A DNA stretch of 64,000 nt from G963708235 sp963708235 (lineage in GTDB: Bacteria > Actinomycetota > Acidimicrobiia > Spongiisociales > UBA5794), in the NCBI GenBank assembly GCA_963708235.1, contig OY970200.1, forward strand, positions 3,658,001 to 3,722,000, in the 5' to 3' direction. Positions 13,190-20,976 of the stretch are shown here, in pieces; positions within the stretch are counted from its first letter, which is position 1; the number at the start of each line of letters is the position of its first letter. The position numbers and the translations under genes are program-made. The notes below the pieces were generated by a model that saw only the letters and a program-made list of their open reading frames with translations, was not told the DNA's origin and ran no database searches.

Positions 13190-14833
13190 GTGCTGGAGTC
13201 GTCGTTCGCTCAGATCGCGGCCATCCTCGCTGCTGCGGCGGTGGTGGGTGCGATCACGGTTGCACTCCGCCAGCCGCTGATCGTCGGGTTCATCGCCGTC
13301 GGCATCCTCGTCGGGCCGACCGGAGTCAACCTGGTTCAGGACACCGACGAGATCGAGTTGCTGGCCGGTCTCGGTATCGCCGTGTTGTTGTTCCTGGTGG
13401 GGCTCAAACTGGATCCCCAGCTCATCCGCACCACCGGCCCGGTGGCGCTGGCCACCGGGCTCGGACAGGTGGCGTTCACCTCGCTGGTCGGTTTCGCCAT
13501 CGCCCTGGCTCTCGGGATCGAGATGTTGTCCGCCGTCTACGTGGCGGTGGCGCTGACGTTCTCGTCGACGATCATCATCGTCAAGCTGCTCTCCGACAAG
13601 CGCGAACTCGATGACCTGCACGGCCGGATCGCCGTCGGGTTCCTCATCGTCCAGGACATCATGGTGGTCATCGCCCTCGTCGTGATCACCGCCATCGGCA
13701 CCACCGCCGGTGGGGATGTCGGATCGCGCCTGCTCGAAGTGCTGGTGCGTGGCGCCGCATTCCTGTTGGCGTTGCTGGCGATCATGCTCTGGGTGCTCCC
13801 GACCGTATTCGGTCGACTGGCGCGCAACCGGGAGTTGTTGATCCTGGCATCGGTGGCCTGGGCGGCGTCGGTCGCCGCCGTCGGCGAAGGTCTCGGGTTC
13901 TCCATCGAGGTCGGAGCGTTCCTCGCCGGGATCACCTTGGCGGGCACGCCCTACCGCGAGGCCATCGCCTCCCGTCTCGTCGGGTTGCGCGACTTCCTGC
14001 TGCTGTTCTTCTTCATCGACCTCGGCGCCCGGCTCGAGTTGGGCGCCACCGAGGAGCGTCTGGGCGAGGCGGCGATCTTCTCGCTGTTCGTGCTGATCGG
14101 GAACCCCCTCATCGTTCTCGTCATCATGGGGATCATGGGCTACCGGAAGCGCACCAGCTTCCTCGCCGGACTGACGGTGGCCCAGATCAGCGAGTTCTCG
14201 CTGATCCTGGCGGCGCTGGGGCTGCGGTTCGGACACATCGACGAGTCGATCCTGGGGTTGATCACCGCCGTCGGGATCATCACCATCGGACTCTCCACCT
14301 ACATGATCTTGTACTCGCAACCGCTCTACGAGCGGTTGGCGCCGATGCTGTCGATCTTCGAGCGGGCGAAACCGCGGCCCCAGAAGACCGGTCACGAGGA
14401 AGGCGACGTCGATGCGGTGGTGTTCGGTCTGGGCCGCCACGGCTCGCTGGTCGCCGATGGGCTGTGCCGCGCCGGGTGGCGGGTGGTGGGGGTCGATATC
14501 GATCCCGATGCGTTGGAACGGCGCAAGTCCAACGTCGAGGTGGTGTACGGAGACGCCGAGGACCCCGAGTTCGCCCTCAGTCTCCCCCTCGACCAAGCGC
14601 GATGGGTGATCGGCACCGCCCCCAACATCGACGTGAATCTGGCGCTGCTCCACGGTTTGCGTGCCGCCGGGTACGAAGGGAAGGTGGCGATCACCGCCCA
14701 CAGTCCCGACGACGCCCTACGACTCGAGGCGCAAGGCGTCGACATCGTGCTCGCTCCGTTCGCCGTGGCCGCCGAGAGTGCCATCGGCACCATTCTCGAA
14801 GCCCCGGCAGAGGTTGTCCCCAGTTCCGAGTGA
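13190..14833 (+). CDS. CPA2-family cation/proton antiporter with TrkA-N domain
   Basis: A protein of 547 residues. About 390 residues of Na+/H+ exchanger-type membrane domain hold many hydrophobic helices, including GIAVLLFLVGLKLDPQLI, typical of KefB/KefC and NhaS3-like transporters, and SIEVGAFLAGITLAGTPY with the conserved acidic helix. A Rossmann RCK domain follows (DAVVFGLGRHGSLVADGL, then the acidic VVGVDIDPDALE). It probably exchanges K+ or Na+ for protons under nucleotide control. The start is GTG at 13190. Together with the K+ channel just upstream this makes a K+/pH homeostasis neighbourhood. Confidence 0.9.
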   Translation: MLESSFAQIAAILAAAAVVGAITVALRQPLIVGFIAVGILVGPTGVNLVQDTDEIELLAGLGIAVLLFLVGLKLDPQLIRTTGPVALATGLGQVAFTSLVGFAIALALGIEMLSAVYVAVALTFSSTIIIVKLLSDKRELDDLHGRIAVGFLIVQDIMVVIALVVITAIGTTAGGDVGSRLLEVLVRGAAFLLALLAIMLWVLPTVFGRLARNRELLILASVAWAASVAAVGEGLGFSIEVGAFLAGITLAGTPYREAIASRLVGLRDFLLLFFFIDLGARLELGATEERLGEAAIFSLFVLIGNPLIVLVIMGIMGYRKRTSFLAGLTVAQISEFSLILAALGLRFGHIDESILGLITAVGIITIGLSTYMILYSQPLYERLAPMLSIFERAKPRPQKTGHEEGDVDAVVFGLGRHGSLVADGLCRAGWRVVGVDIDPDALERRKSNVEVVYGDAEDPEFALSLPLDQARWVIGTAPNIDVNLALLHGLRAAGYEGKVAITAHSPDDALRLEAQGVDIVLAPFAVAAESAIGTILEAPAEVVPSSE

Positions 14834-14868
14834 CGCCGCTTCGGTTCATCGGCGAGGCACCGGTCGGT

Positions 14869-15630
14869 TCAGCCAGGCGGCACGATGCCGCTTGCCGCCC
14901 AGGCCTGTGCCGTCACCACGAAAGGAACGTCCGGATGCATGTCCTGGGCGATCTGGCGTAGCCGGTCCAGGCGGTCCGGGCCGAGGGTTGCGGTGTAGCT
15001 GCCTGCCGGACCCACGCCGAGGGTGAAGGGCTCCCACCAGTCGTCGAACGTGACGTGCTCGACCGACACGGCGACGCTTGCCTCCTCGATTCGGACCAGA
15101 CCGGCAGCTTCGAAAAGTCTCCCCAGGTCGCCGCGACGGGTTCCGGGCCGACCGCTTTCGTCATCGACTCCGGGATCGAGGCTTCGGGCGGCCTCCCAGA
15201 ACGAACTCAGCGGTCCCGATCCACCGGCGTGGTCCCACACGCAGGCGGCGACCACCCCGAGCGGTCGGGTCACACGTCGCATCTCGCACAGCCCCGCTAC
15301 CGGATCCTCCATGAAGTGGACCACCAGTTGTGCCAAGCTCCCATCGAAGCTGCCGGTGGAGTAGGGCAGTTCCTCGGCCGGGGCGCATTGCACGTCCACA
15401 CCCGGATAGCGGTCCCTGACCGCAGACAGAAACGGCTCCGACGGGTCGACTGCCGACACCGCCCCTGCCCCGAGGCGTATCACCAGTTCCCCGGTCAGCG
15501 CCCCCGGTCCGCAGCCCACATCGAGGTACCGCCCCTCGGTCACCGCGGCGAAGTCGGCGAAGCGGGGAGCGAGAGGAGTCGAGTACCTCCCCATGAACCG
15601 GTCATATGAGGCAACGGAGCTGAAGCTCAT
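14869..15630 (-). CDS. class I SAM-dependent methyltransferase
   Basis: A protein of 253 residues with motif I LDVGCGPGALTGEL at about residues 36-49, an acidic residue in SAVDPSEPFL, and a motif IV-like stretch FDGSLAQLVVHFMEDP, characteristic of Methyltransf_11 enzymes acting on small molecules. The C-terminal half (WWEPFTLGVGPAGSYTATL) resembles trans-aconitate-methyltransferase-like and related uncharacterised actinobacterial enzymes. The gene points away from a repeat-rich gap and has no co-directional partner. Confidence 0.82.
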   Translation of the reverse strand: MSFSSVASYDRFMGRYSTPLAPRFADFAAVTEGRYLDVGCGPGALTGELVIRLGAGAVSAVDPSEPFLSAVRDRYPGVDVQCAPAEELPYSTGSFDGSLAQLVVHFMEDPVAGLCEMRRVTRPLGVVAACVWDHAGGSGPLSSFWEAARSLDPGVDDESGRPGTRRGDLGRLFEAAGLVRIEEASVAVSVEHVTFDDWWEPFTLGVGPAGSYTATLGPDRLDRLRQIAQDMHPDVPFVVTAQAWAASGIVPPG

Positions 15631-15672
15631 CCCCGGAACCTAGTGACCTGCGTCGCAAGTCATGCGTCGATT

Positions 15673-15820
15673 TCGCCGGTCCTCGACGCCCCTGGCGGCG
15701 TCCTCGTCCTCGACGTATCCACTGATATGCGATCGTCCTGCGTCCTAGTGGCCCGTCGCTCAAATAGCTGCGCGGTCTCGCCGGCCCTCGACGCCGCTGG
15801 CGGCGTCCTCGTCCTCGACG
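15673..15820. repeat. 43-bp direct repeat pair, 105-bp period
   Basis: Copies lie at 15673-15715 and 15778-15820 and differ at two positions only. They share a core CTGGCGGCGTCCTCGTCCTC. The blocks after each copy also share TCGTCCTGCGTCCT (15733-15746 and 15840-15853), so the duplicated unit is about 105 bp. Confidence 0.85.
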
Positions 15821-15912
15821 CACGGAGCGAGTGCGCCTTCGTCCTGCGTCCTTGCCAGCCGACGCCGATGGCTCGGCGACACCGCGGCATCAATTGAGCG
15901 ACAGACCACTAG
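15745..15912. repeat. 21-bp imperfect inverted repeat bounding about 170 bp
   Basis: The left arm, 15745-15765, begins CTAGTGG; the right arm, 15892-15912, ends CCACTAG. They are reverse complements with three mismatches in 21. The pair brackets the second copy of the 43-bp repeat. It could be a remnant of a small non-autonomous element; no target-site duplication was clearly seen. Confidence 0.6.
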
Positions 15913-16040
15913 CCAGGAACGCCGAGGCCTTGGCGAAATACGCCACGAACTCACGACGCAGGACACGACTGGCGTGTCGATCGGTCCGGCGGCGCCACCT
16001 GCCATCGAGCGACGACCTATCCAGCTCCTGAGCCCGGAAG

Positions 16041-16583
16041 TCAGACGTCGGCGGCGGTGGCGGCGTCCCAGCGCAGCAGGACCTCGGCGGTGGTGGCCGT
16101 CAGTCCGGCTTCGGCGGCGATGCGGTTGACATCGGCGATCAGGTCGACGGCAGGCGAGTCCCCGTCGTACGTCGAGTGGGCGTCGCTGACCAAGAGCGGC
16201 GCCAATCCGGCGGGTTCGGCACCGGCGCCGGTGGCGGCGATGCACCATTCGCTCTGCATCCCGGCGAGTACCACCGTATCGGCCCCGGCATCTGTGGCCA
16301 GGGCGGCGAGACCGGTCGAGGCGAAGGCATTCGGCTCCCACTTGTCCACCACGGGTTCCCCCGGCGAGGGGGCGAGTAACGGATGGATCTCCCACCCGGG
16401 AGTGCGTGGCTCGTCCACCTCGCCGGCGCCACCGTTGTTGCGAACATGGATGACGGGGATGCCGTGACGGCGGGCAGCGCTGAGCAACCTGCCGAGCCGG
16501 TCGAGCACGGCCTCGGCGTCGTGAACCGGTACGGGGTCGAACATGTTGCGTTGCACATCGATCATGAGCAGGGCATCGGTCAT
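16041..16583 (-). CDS. isochorismatase-family cysteine hydrolase
   Basis: A protein of 180 residues with the full catalytic triad of the family: Asp9 in LLMIDVQRNMF, Lys81 in VVDKWEPNAF, and the nucleophile Cys114 in GMQSEWCIAAT, next to the usual non-proline cis-peptide region. Members hydrolyse amides such as nicotinamide, ureidoacrylate or N-carbamoyl compounds, or the isochorismate ether; the substrate here is unknown. The gene stands alone after the repeat-rich gap. Confidence 0.9.
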   Translation of the reverse strand: MTDALLMIDVQRNMFDPVPVHDAEAVLDRLGRLLSAARRHGIPVIHVRNNGGAGEVDEPRTPGWEIHPLLAPSPGEPVVDKWEPNAFASTGLAALATDAGADTVVLAGMQSEWCIAATGAGAEPAGLAPLLVSDAHSTYDGDSPAVDLIADVNRIAAEAGLTATTAEVLLRWDAATAADV

Positions 16584-16796
16584 GGCCCAAAACTAATTCG
16601 GCACGGTGCGAACTGCCATCACGGATGTGCGACATCGGTCGATCTCGGCGCTTCGGAACGCACACCCCTGCGGACCGATAGCTTCGCCGAGGGTGGTGTC
16701 TTGCGTCGGCCCAGGAGACGGAACGCCTCGCCGTGACTGCCGACATCGTGATTCGCCGAGGGATGCCGCGCCGTTCGACCACGTCCCGCACCGGGG

Positions 16797-17150
16797 TCAG
16801 CCGAGCAGTTCGGCCTGCTGGGTCAGGAGCTCCTGCTCGGTGGGGACTCCGGCGTGATAGTCCGGGGCCCGCTCGATGAACATGTCGCTCGTATCCGAAC
16901 CTCGTCTCCGTGAGTTGCGGGCCGCCAGTTCCTTGAGCTGGCGCTCCTGGATCGAGGAACCGCGGGCGATGAGGTAGGCGACGATGCCGAAGAACGGCAG
17001 GACGACGATGAAGACGACCCATGCGGCTTTGGCGATCCCGCTCAGGTCGTCGCTGCGAAAGATGTCGGCAGCCAACCGGATCAGCATCCAGATCAGGATG
17101 ACGAACAGGTAGGCCAACGACATCACCCAGAACAGATCCAGCAACGGCAC
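16797..17150 (-). CDS. small two-helix membrane protein, PLDc_N-like
   Basis: A protein of about 117 residues with two transmembrane helices: LFWVMSLAYLFVILIWMLIRL, then AAWVVFIVVLPFFGIVAYLIARG. The spacing and the hinge residues (P-F-F-G-x-x-x-Y) match the phospholipase D nuclease N-terminal (PLDc_N) domain common in small actinobacterial envelope proteins. The tail is charged and cytosolic, with RNSRRRGSDTSD. The GTG start at 17150 is preceded by a strong AAAGGAGGCGG site; the longer frame upstream is not protein-like. It follows the SHOCT and DUF6325 genes on the same strand and probably belongs with them functionally. Confidence 0.75.
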   Translation of the reverse strand: MPLLDLFWVMSLAYLFVILIWMLIRLAADIFRSDDLSGIAKAAWVVFIVVLPFFGIVAYLIARGSSIQERQLKELAARNSRRRGSDTSDMFIERAPDYHAGVPTEQELLTQQAELLG

Positions 17151-17170
17151 AGGCCGCCTCCTTTGCTTGG

Positions 17171-17191
17171 TGACCCTCGGACGGCGAGGGT
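17171..17191 (-). terminator. small hairpin upstream of the PLDc_N-like gene
   Basis: GACCCTCG (17171-17178) pairs perfectly with 17184-17191 across a 5-base loop. It lies just before the ribosome-binding site of the gene starting at 17150, so it may be a terminator, attenuator or operator rather than a simple stop signal. Confidence 0.4.
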
Positions 17192-17313
17192 CAGGTTCTT
17201 CGACTGTGGACAGGTCCACGAGGTTCGGTCTTGCCGGGGGTGCCCCGCAACCGATGCTCAGGTAAGCGCACCTGGCGTCGCCGTCGGCCGCCACCCGCCG
17301 TTGTGACCAGACT

Positions 17314-17350
17314 CCTCGTTGTCGACACCGTCGAGGTGTCGACAACGAGG
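17314..17350 (-). terminator. 15-bp perfect inverted repeat after the SHOCT gene
   Basis: CCTCGTTGTCGACAC (17314-17328) pairs perfectly with 17336-17350 across a 7-base loop. It lies about 70 bases downstream of the stop of the SHOCT gene at 17419. There is no U tract, as is common for actinobacterial terminators. A protein-binding palindrome is the alternative. Confidence 0.6.
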
Positions 17351-17418
17351 CGATCGCTCTCTACGAAATCGACGTCGACCGCCGACGGGGCGACAACCGA
17401 GACCTCGATCACGTTGAG

Positions 17419-17703
17419 TCAGCCGGCGAGGATCTTGGCCTTCTGGACCTCGAACTCTGCGTCGGTCAGTACTCCGGATTCCTTGAGCTCGCCCAGCTCC
17501 CGGAGCAGGGCGAACTTGTCTTCCTGCGCCGGGGCAGGAGCCGGGGCAGGTTCCTCGTAGACCGGTTGGGCGTAGGCCTGCTGTTGCTGGGCTTCCTGCT
17601 CGGCCCACCGTCCCTGCTGTCGGCGAGCGACCCGGCCGGAGACGGCGGTTGCGGTTCCGGCGACGACTGCGGTGCGGGCCACGCCGCGTAGGAGTCTTGG
17701 CAT
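17419..17703 (-). CDS. small SHOCT-domain protein
   Basis: A protein of about 94 residues. The N-terminal half is basic (GVARTAVVAGTATAVSGRVARRQQ), the middle is Gln/Pro/Ala-rich, and the C terminus is a SHOCT domain: FALLRELGELKESGVLTDAE then FEVQKAKILAG. SHOCT is a short helical module that often ends small membrane or stress proteins and mediates oligomerisation. The ATG at 17703 is preceded by GGAAGGA; the longer frame runs into the upstream DUF6325 gene. It starts 25 bases after the DUF6325 stop, so the two are co-transcribed. Confidence 0.82.
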   Translation of the reverse strand: MPRLLRGVARTAVVAGTATAVSGRVARRQQGRWAEQEAQQQQAYAQPVYEEPAPAPAPAQEDKFALLRELGELKESGVLTDAEFEVQKAKILAG

Positions 17704-17728
17704 TCTGATCGGTCCTTCCGTTCTGGCT

Positions 17729-18169
17729 TCAGGCGTCGAGTTCGTCGAGTGCGGCGATGATCGCGTTCGTGGGGATGCGCCCCGAGGCGACGAGTTGGGC
17801 TCCGCTCTTGCGCAGTGCCGTGGCGAACGGCGCCGCCCAGACGTTCTCGTAGACCAGGACGGCAGCGGAGCAGCCCGGTTCGAGGGCGACCCCGGCTTCG
17901 TCATAGTCCTCGTCGTCCAACAGACCGGACGACGAGCCGACGAAGACCGTCAGTTCGGGATTGCCGTCGAGGTCGAAATCCTCCAGGTTGGCGGCCACCA
18001 CCGTGCCGTCCTCGTCCTTGCGGATGAACGCAACATCGAGAACCCGAATCAGGCCCCGGTCGACGAGGTCGACCAGCAAGGGGAAGGCCGTGCCCGTGGG
18101 TGGTCGGTCTGCGGGCCACTCCACCACCAGGTAGTCGATGGGACCCACCTCGAGTTCGGTGTCGGTCAT
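17729..18169 (-). CDS. DUF6325-family protein
   Basis: An acidic protein of 146 residues. The pattern VGPIDYLVVEWPADRP, GLIRVLDVAFIRKDEDGTV, LLDDEDYDEAGVALEPGCSAAVLVYENVWAAPFA and GAQLVASGRIP is that of the DUF6325/DUF1269-like group of small actinobacterial proteins of unknown role. The alternating strands and helices suggest a ferredoxin-like fold. It heads the gene pair with the SHOCT protein. A paralogue with the same layout lies at 20166-20699 next to glutamate decarboxylase. Confidence 0.75.
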   Translation of the reverse strand: MTDTELEVGPIDYLVVEWPADRPPTGTAFPLLVDLVDRGLIRVLDVAFIRKDEDGTVVAANLEDFDLDGNPELTVFVGSSSGLLDDEDYDEAGVALEPGCSAAVLVYENVWAAPFATALRKSGAQLVASGRIPTNAIIAALDELDA

Positions 18170-18498
18170 CTGGTCTCCTCTCGGATCGATTCAGGAGATC
18201 ACCGTCTCACGGATGCGGCGGCCCGGTCATCGCCTTCTTCGGGTGATTTGGCCAGACGGAAAGGTCGGCTCACCGAACCGGTGTGCATGCGCGGCGGGAC
18301 CGGCACCGGTGCCGGTTGGTCGCGCAAAGCGCGCCTCCCGGCCGGGGGCGAGGACACCGCGGGGCATCGAACGCCGGATCAGTGCCGGGAGGCGCGCTTC
18401 GTGTTGAGGAGATGGTCGGTGCCGACTTACCCGACCGCCGAGCGTGGCGGACCCGCCGCGTCAGGCGGTGCGTTCACCGCCACCGCTCCTCGGGTGCA
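18170..18498. other. 329-bp gene-free stretch with a large inverted repeat
   Basis: No credible gene is seen. The main content is the 16-bp inverted repeat at 18327-18399. The right part lies downstream of the secreted-protein gene, and the left part should hold the promoter of the DUF6325 gene. Confidence 0.6.
18327..18399 (-). terminator. 16-bp perfect inverted repeat with 41-base loop
   Basis: AAGCGCGCCTCCCGGC (18327-18342) pairs perfectly with 18384-18399. It lies 100 bases past the stop of the secreted-protein gene. The loop is long for an intrinsic terminator, so a structured RNA or a protein-bound site is possible. Confidence 0.5.
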
Positions 18499-19572
18499 TC
18501 AGTTGGCGACGGTGAACGCCTCGGTCAGCCGGACATCGTGTTGACCCGGACCCTCGAGGGGATCGAACACGAAGCAGTAGGCGCCGTTGGGCCACCCCGA
18601 CGTGTTCTGCGTCGCCCGGAAGCGTTCGCCGTCCCACTGGTACGGGTCGGTGAAGCCGGCGATGTTGCCGGCCACCGGCGTCCCGGTATCGCAGTCGCCG
18701 GCGACCACGCTCCAGGACAGCTCGGCGACGTCGTCGCTGCCATTGTCATAGATGGCGCTGAGCAGGGCCGATCCGTCGGTGTAGACCTTCTGTCCGCGCC
18801 GTGCCGGGTTCCGGATCTCGCCGGTCGGCTGGAACACCGGGTTCAGTTCGAAGTTGTAGGTCGTTCCATTGAACGAAACCCCGTCGACCAGGACGTCATA
18901 GTTCGTGTTGAAGGTGCCGACGTTGACGGCAATGCCGACCACGGTAGCGCTCGGGCACAGTGCCGCCACTTGAGGCAACGTATACAGCGGGGGACCGCCG
19001 GCACCGTTGGTCAACACGCAACTGCCCGAGGCGAGGGTGCGGGACGACCAGAACAGGCCCGTGGTTTCCATGTCCGTCCAGTGCTGCCAGGTGTTCGGCA
19101 CCACCGGGGCGGGACTCCCGGTGCCATCCTGCCAGTACGGCTCGAACACGAGGTTGCTGACCGTGCCGAAAGTGCCACCGGTGAGCCGCACCTCGACCTG
19201 GAGCGTGGCGGATGCGCCTGCCGGGCCACTCAGCGCCTTGGTCCAATAGCTGAGGTCGCCCAAGGTGGACAGGTTGATGTTGGGCACGGCGATGCGATAT
19301 TGCGCTTTGGACGCCGTGTTGTCGGTTGTGGTCAGTCGCACGGCGGCAAAACCGTACGGAGCACCATCTGTGTAGACCGTGCTGCGCGTGCCGCCGGAGA
19401 GCACGTTGGCGTTGGCCCAGCCCTGCGGATTGCTCGGAGTCACATCGACGACGGTGGTCGCCTGGGCCGGAGCAAACACCAACACAGAGACTGCGAGTGC
19501 AAGCGCCACCAACATGGTGACGGACGTGGTACGTACTCGATTGACGAGTTGAACAATATGGCGATTTGCCAT
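18499..19572 (-). CDS. secreted beta-rich protein of unknown function
   Basis: A protein of about 357 residues with a clear signal peptide: basic start, hydrophobic core VTMLVALALAVSVLVFAPAQA, cleavage near AQA-TT. The mature part is rich in Thr, Gly and aromatic residues and looks like a carbohydrate-binding or concanavalin-type beta sandwich (DLSYWTKALSGPAGASATLQ, NYDVLVDGVSFNG). Paired cysteines in RTLASGSCVLTN and VAALCPSA, and in VAGDCDTGTP and GAYCFVFDP, could form disulfides. The start at 19572 has GGGAGGGA before it; the longer frame is rejected. No enzymatic motif is recognised. Confidence 0.7.
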   Translation of the reverse strand: MANRHIVQLVNRVRTTSVTMLVALALAVSVLVFAPAQATTVVDVTPSNPQGWANANVLSGGTRSTVYTDGAPYGFAAVRLTTTDNTASKAQYRIAVPNINLSTLGDLSYWTKALSGPAGASATLQVEVRLTGGTFGTVSNLVFEPYWQDGTGSPAPVVPNTWQHWTDMETTGLFWSSRTLASGSCVLTNGAGGPPLYTLPQVAALCPSATVVGIAVNVGTFNTNYDVLVDGVSFNGTTYNFELNPVFQPTGEIRNPARRGQKVYTDGSALLSAIYDNGSDDVAELSWSVVAGDCDTGTPVAGNIAGFTDPYQWDGERFRATQNTSGWPNGAYCFVFDPLEGPGQHDVRLTEAFTVAN

Positions 19573-20165
19573 GGTTTCCCTCCCATTCCCGGAGGTGAGG
19601 GACGATACCGAGGCGTATCTGACAGGCAATGGGCCGATCACATCAGATGGAAGGATTTGACTCCCGACATCATGCTCGTTGGCAAACCTCGGCTACAAGA
19701 TCGCCATATTTTGCCTCGAGCGCCGAAAGGGATGCGAAATCGCAAAGGATATTTCCATCATTGCACGGAGTGAAATGATGGTCGGTGTGGACCCTGCTTG
19801 TGTGACCGCCGTATCGGCACGAGGAGTGGGGAGGCACATTGCACCGGCGGACATGTCGCCTGCCGAGTCCGCCGGGATCCGGCTTCCAAACCGCGGTTGT
19901 GACGACCGAGGTGGGCGGGGAGGAGACGCCATCCGAAGGAGGATCCTCCTCGGGACGACAAAGGACCCCGGACGTCGACGGTCCGGGGTCCTTTGCCCCT
20001 CCACGGTGAGCGCGGCTACGCCCTGCGTCCGGTCAACGCCTTCTCGCCGTCCGGCGTGAGGTGCGGCGGGCCACTCTGCGTACTGCCACCATTGTCAACC
20101 TCCAGTTCGATGGGTCGGGTCAGTGTCTCAGGCCGGTCAACCCGGCCAGTGGGCGGAAAGATCTC
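19573..20165. other. 593-bp intergenic region: divergent leader and terminator
   Basis: The part near 19573-19800 is noticeably less GC-rich than the rest of the window and should carry the promoter of the secreted-protein gene. A strong hairpin lies at 19960-19994. A 126-codon open frame on the plus strand (19679-20059) runs through the hairpin and has no family-like sequence, so it is not called. Confidence 0.6.
19960..19994 (-). terminator. intrinsic terminator hairpin, 14-bp stem with A/T flanks
   Basis: AAAGGACCCCGGAC (19960-19973) pairs perfectly with 19981-19994 across a 7-base loop. The stem ends in AAA/TTT on both sides, so it can terminate in either direction. It most likely ends the transcript of the gene stopping at 20166. 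Confidence 0.8.
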
Positions 20166-20699
20166 TCAGGCGGACGCCTCCATGGCGACGAGCGATTCGG
20201 CCTCCTCGCTCGACAACAGACCGATGGCGACCAGATCGAGGGGGCTGATGAACCCGTCGTCGATGCGGAAGCCGTTGGCGGCGGCGATGGCATCGCGGAG
20301 GGGCACCGCCCAGTGGTGCTCCAAGAGGATGAGTGCCGCCGCCGAATCGTTGGGGATCTGATCGATCACATCCCATGCGTCGTCATCGTCGAAGACCTCG
20401 ATGCCGTCGACGGCCGCCTCGGCCCCGAGTTCCGCTCCGAGCTCCATGCCCTCCTCGCCGTCGATCCCGAGACCGATCAGGGCAGCGATCTTGCTTCCCA
20501 GCTCGATCGCTTCGTCGGTGGTGAGGTTGCTGAGGTGGGCCACCTCGATGTTCCCGTCGGCGTCCTTGTGGACTGCAAGCGAGTCGATCACCCGGACCGT
20601 GTCGCTCTCTCGCAGCCGCTCGAGCTCTTCGATGATGGCGCCATGGAACTCCGGGTGGTCGAAACCGAGTACCAAGAGTTGAACAGGCCCTATCGCCAT
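20166..20699 (-). CDS. DUF6325/DUF1269-like acidic protein, paralogue of the 17729 gene
   Basis: A protein of 177 residues. It repeats the layout of the gene at 17729-18169: an N-terminal GPVQLLVLGFDHPEFHGAI strand-helix, the central DTVRVIDSLAVHKDADGNIE strand pair, a helical acidic middle with ELGSKIAALIGLGIDGEEG, then SAAALILLEHHWAVPLRDAI. The glycine-rich middle helix is like that of DUF1269 stress proteins. Function is unknown. It is divergent from glutamate decarboxylase, 277 bases away, so the two may share a regulatory region. Confidence 0.7.
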   Translation of the reverse strand: MAIGPVQLLVLGFDHPEFHGAIIEELERLRESDTVRVIDSLAVHKDADGNIEVAHLSNLTTDEAIELGSKIAALIGLGIDGEEGMELGAELGAEAAVDGIEVFDDDDAWDVIDQIPNDSAAALILLEHHWAVPLRDAIAAANGFRIDDGFISPLDLVAIGLLSSEEAESLVAMEASA

Positions 20700-20976
20700 G
20701 ATGCTTCCTCCTTCGGTGCGGCGCGGGACGGCAATCCCTCAGACGCCTGGAATGACCGTACGGCTGGCCGCTTGGCGGCGCATACCCCCGAAGGGATGAA
20801 TCCGGTTCCGGTGTGGTCCGGTGGGCCCTCGGCAAACCGAGGCAACACCACGCAAGGCTCGGATCGGGCTGTTCACCGTCAAGTCGCCCGCCGGGGAAAT
20901 CACCCGTCCCGGGTGACGACGGGATCGGTCGCCCGGGGTGAAGGTGTCCCTCCCAGCACATGAGGAAGGACCCTCC

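Larger units (their letters stand above)
15631..16040. other. 410-bp gene-free stretch made of degenerate direct and inverted repeats
   Basis: No convincing coding frame is present. The stretch holds a 43-bp direct repeat, a recurrent TCGTCCTGCGTCCT block and a 21-bp inverted pair, listed separately. Its composition (CGTCCTCGTCCTCGACG) is unlike neighbouring genes. Confidence 0.7.

Noticed and set aside
18283..19773. A 496-codon plus-strand frame
   Set aside because: It is antisense to the secreted-protein gene, which has a signal peptide and a good ribosome-binding site; the plus frame has neither.
19679..20059. A 126-codon plus-strand gene between the secreted protein and the DUF gene
   Set aside because: It reads through a strong terminator hairpin, has no ribosome-binding site and shows no conserved pattern.
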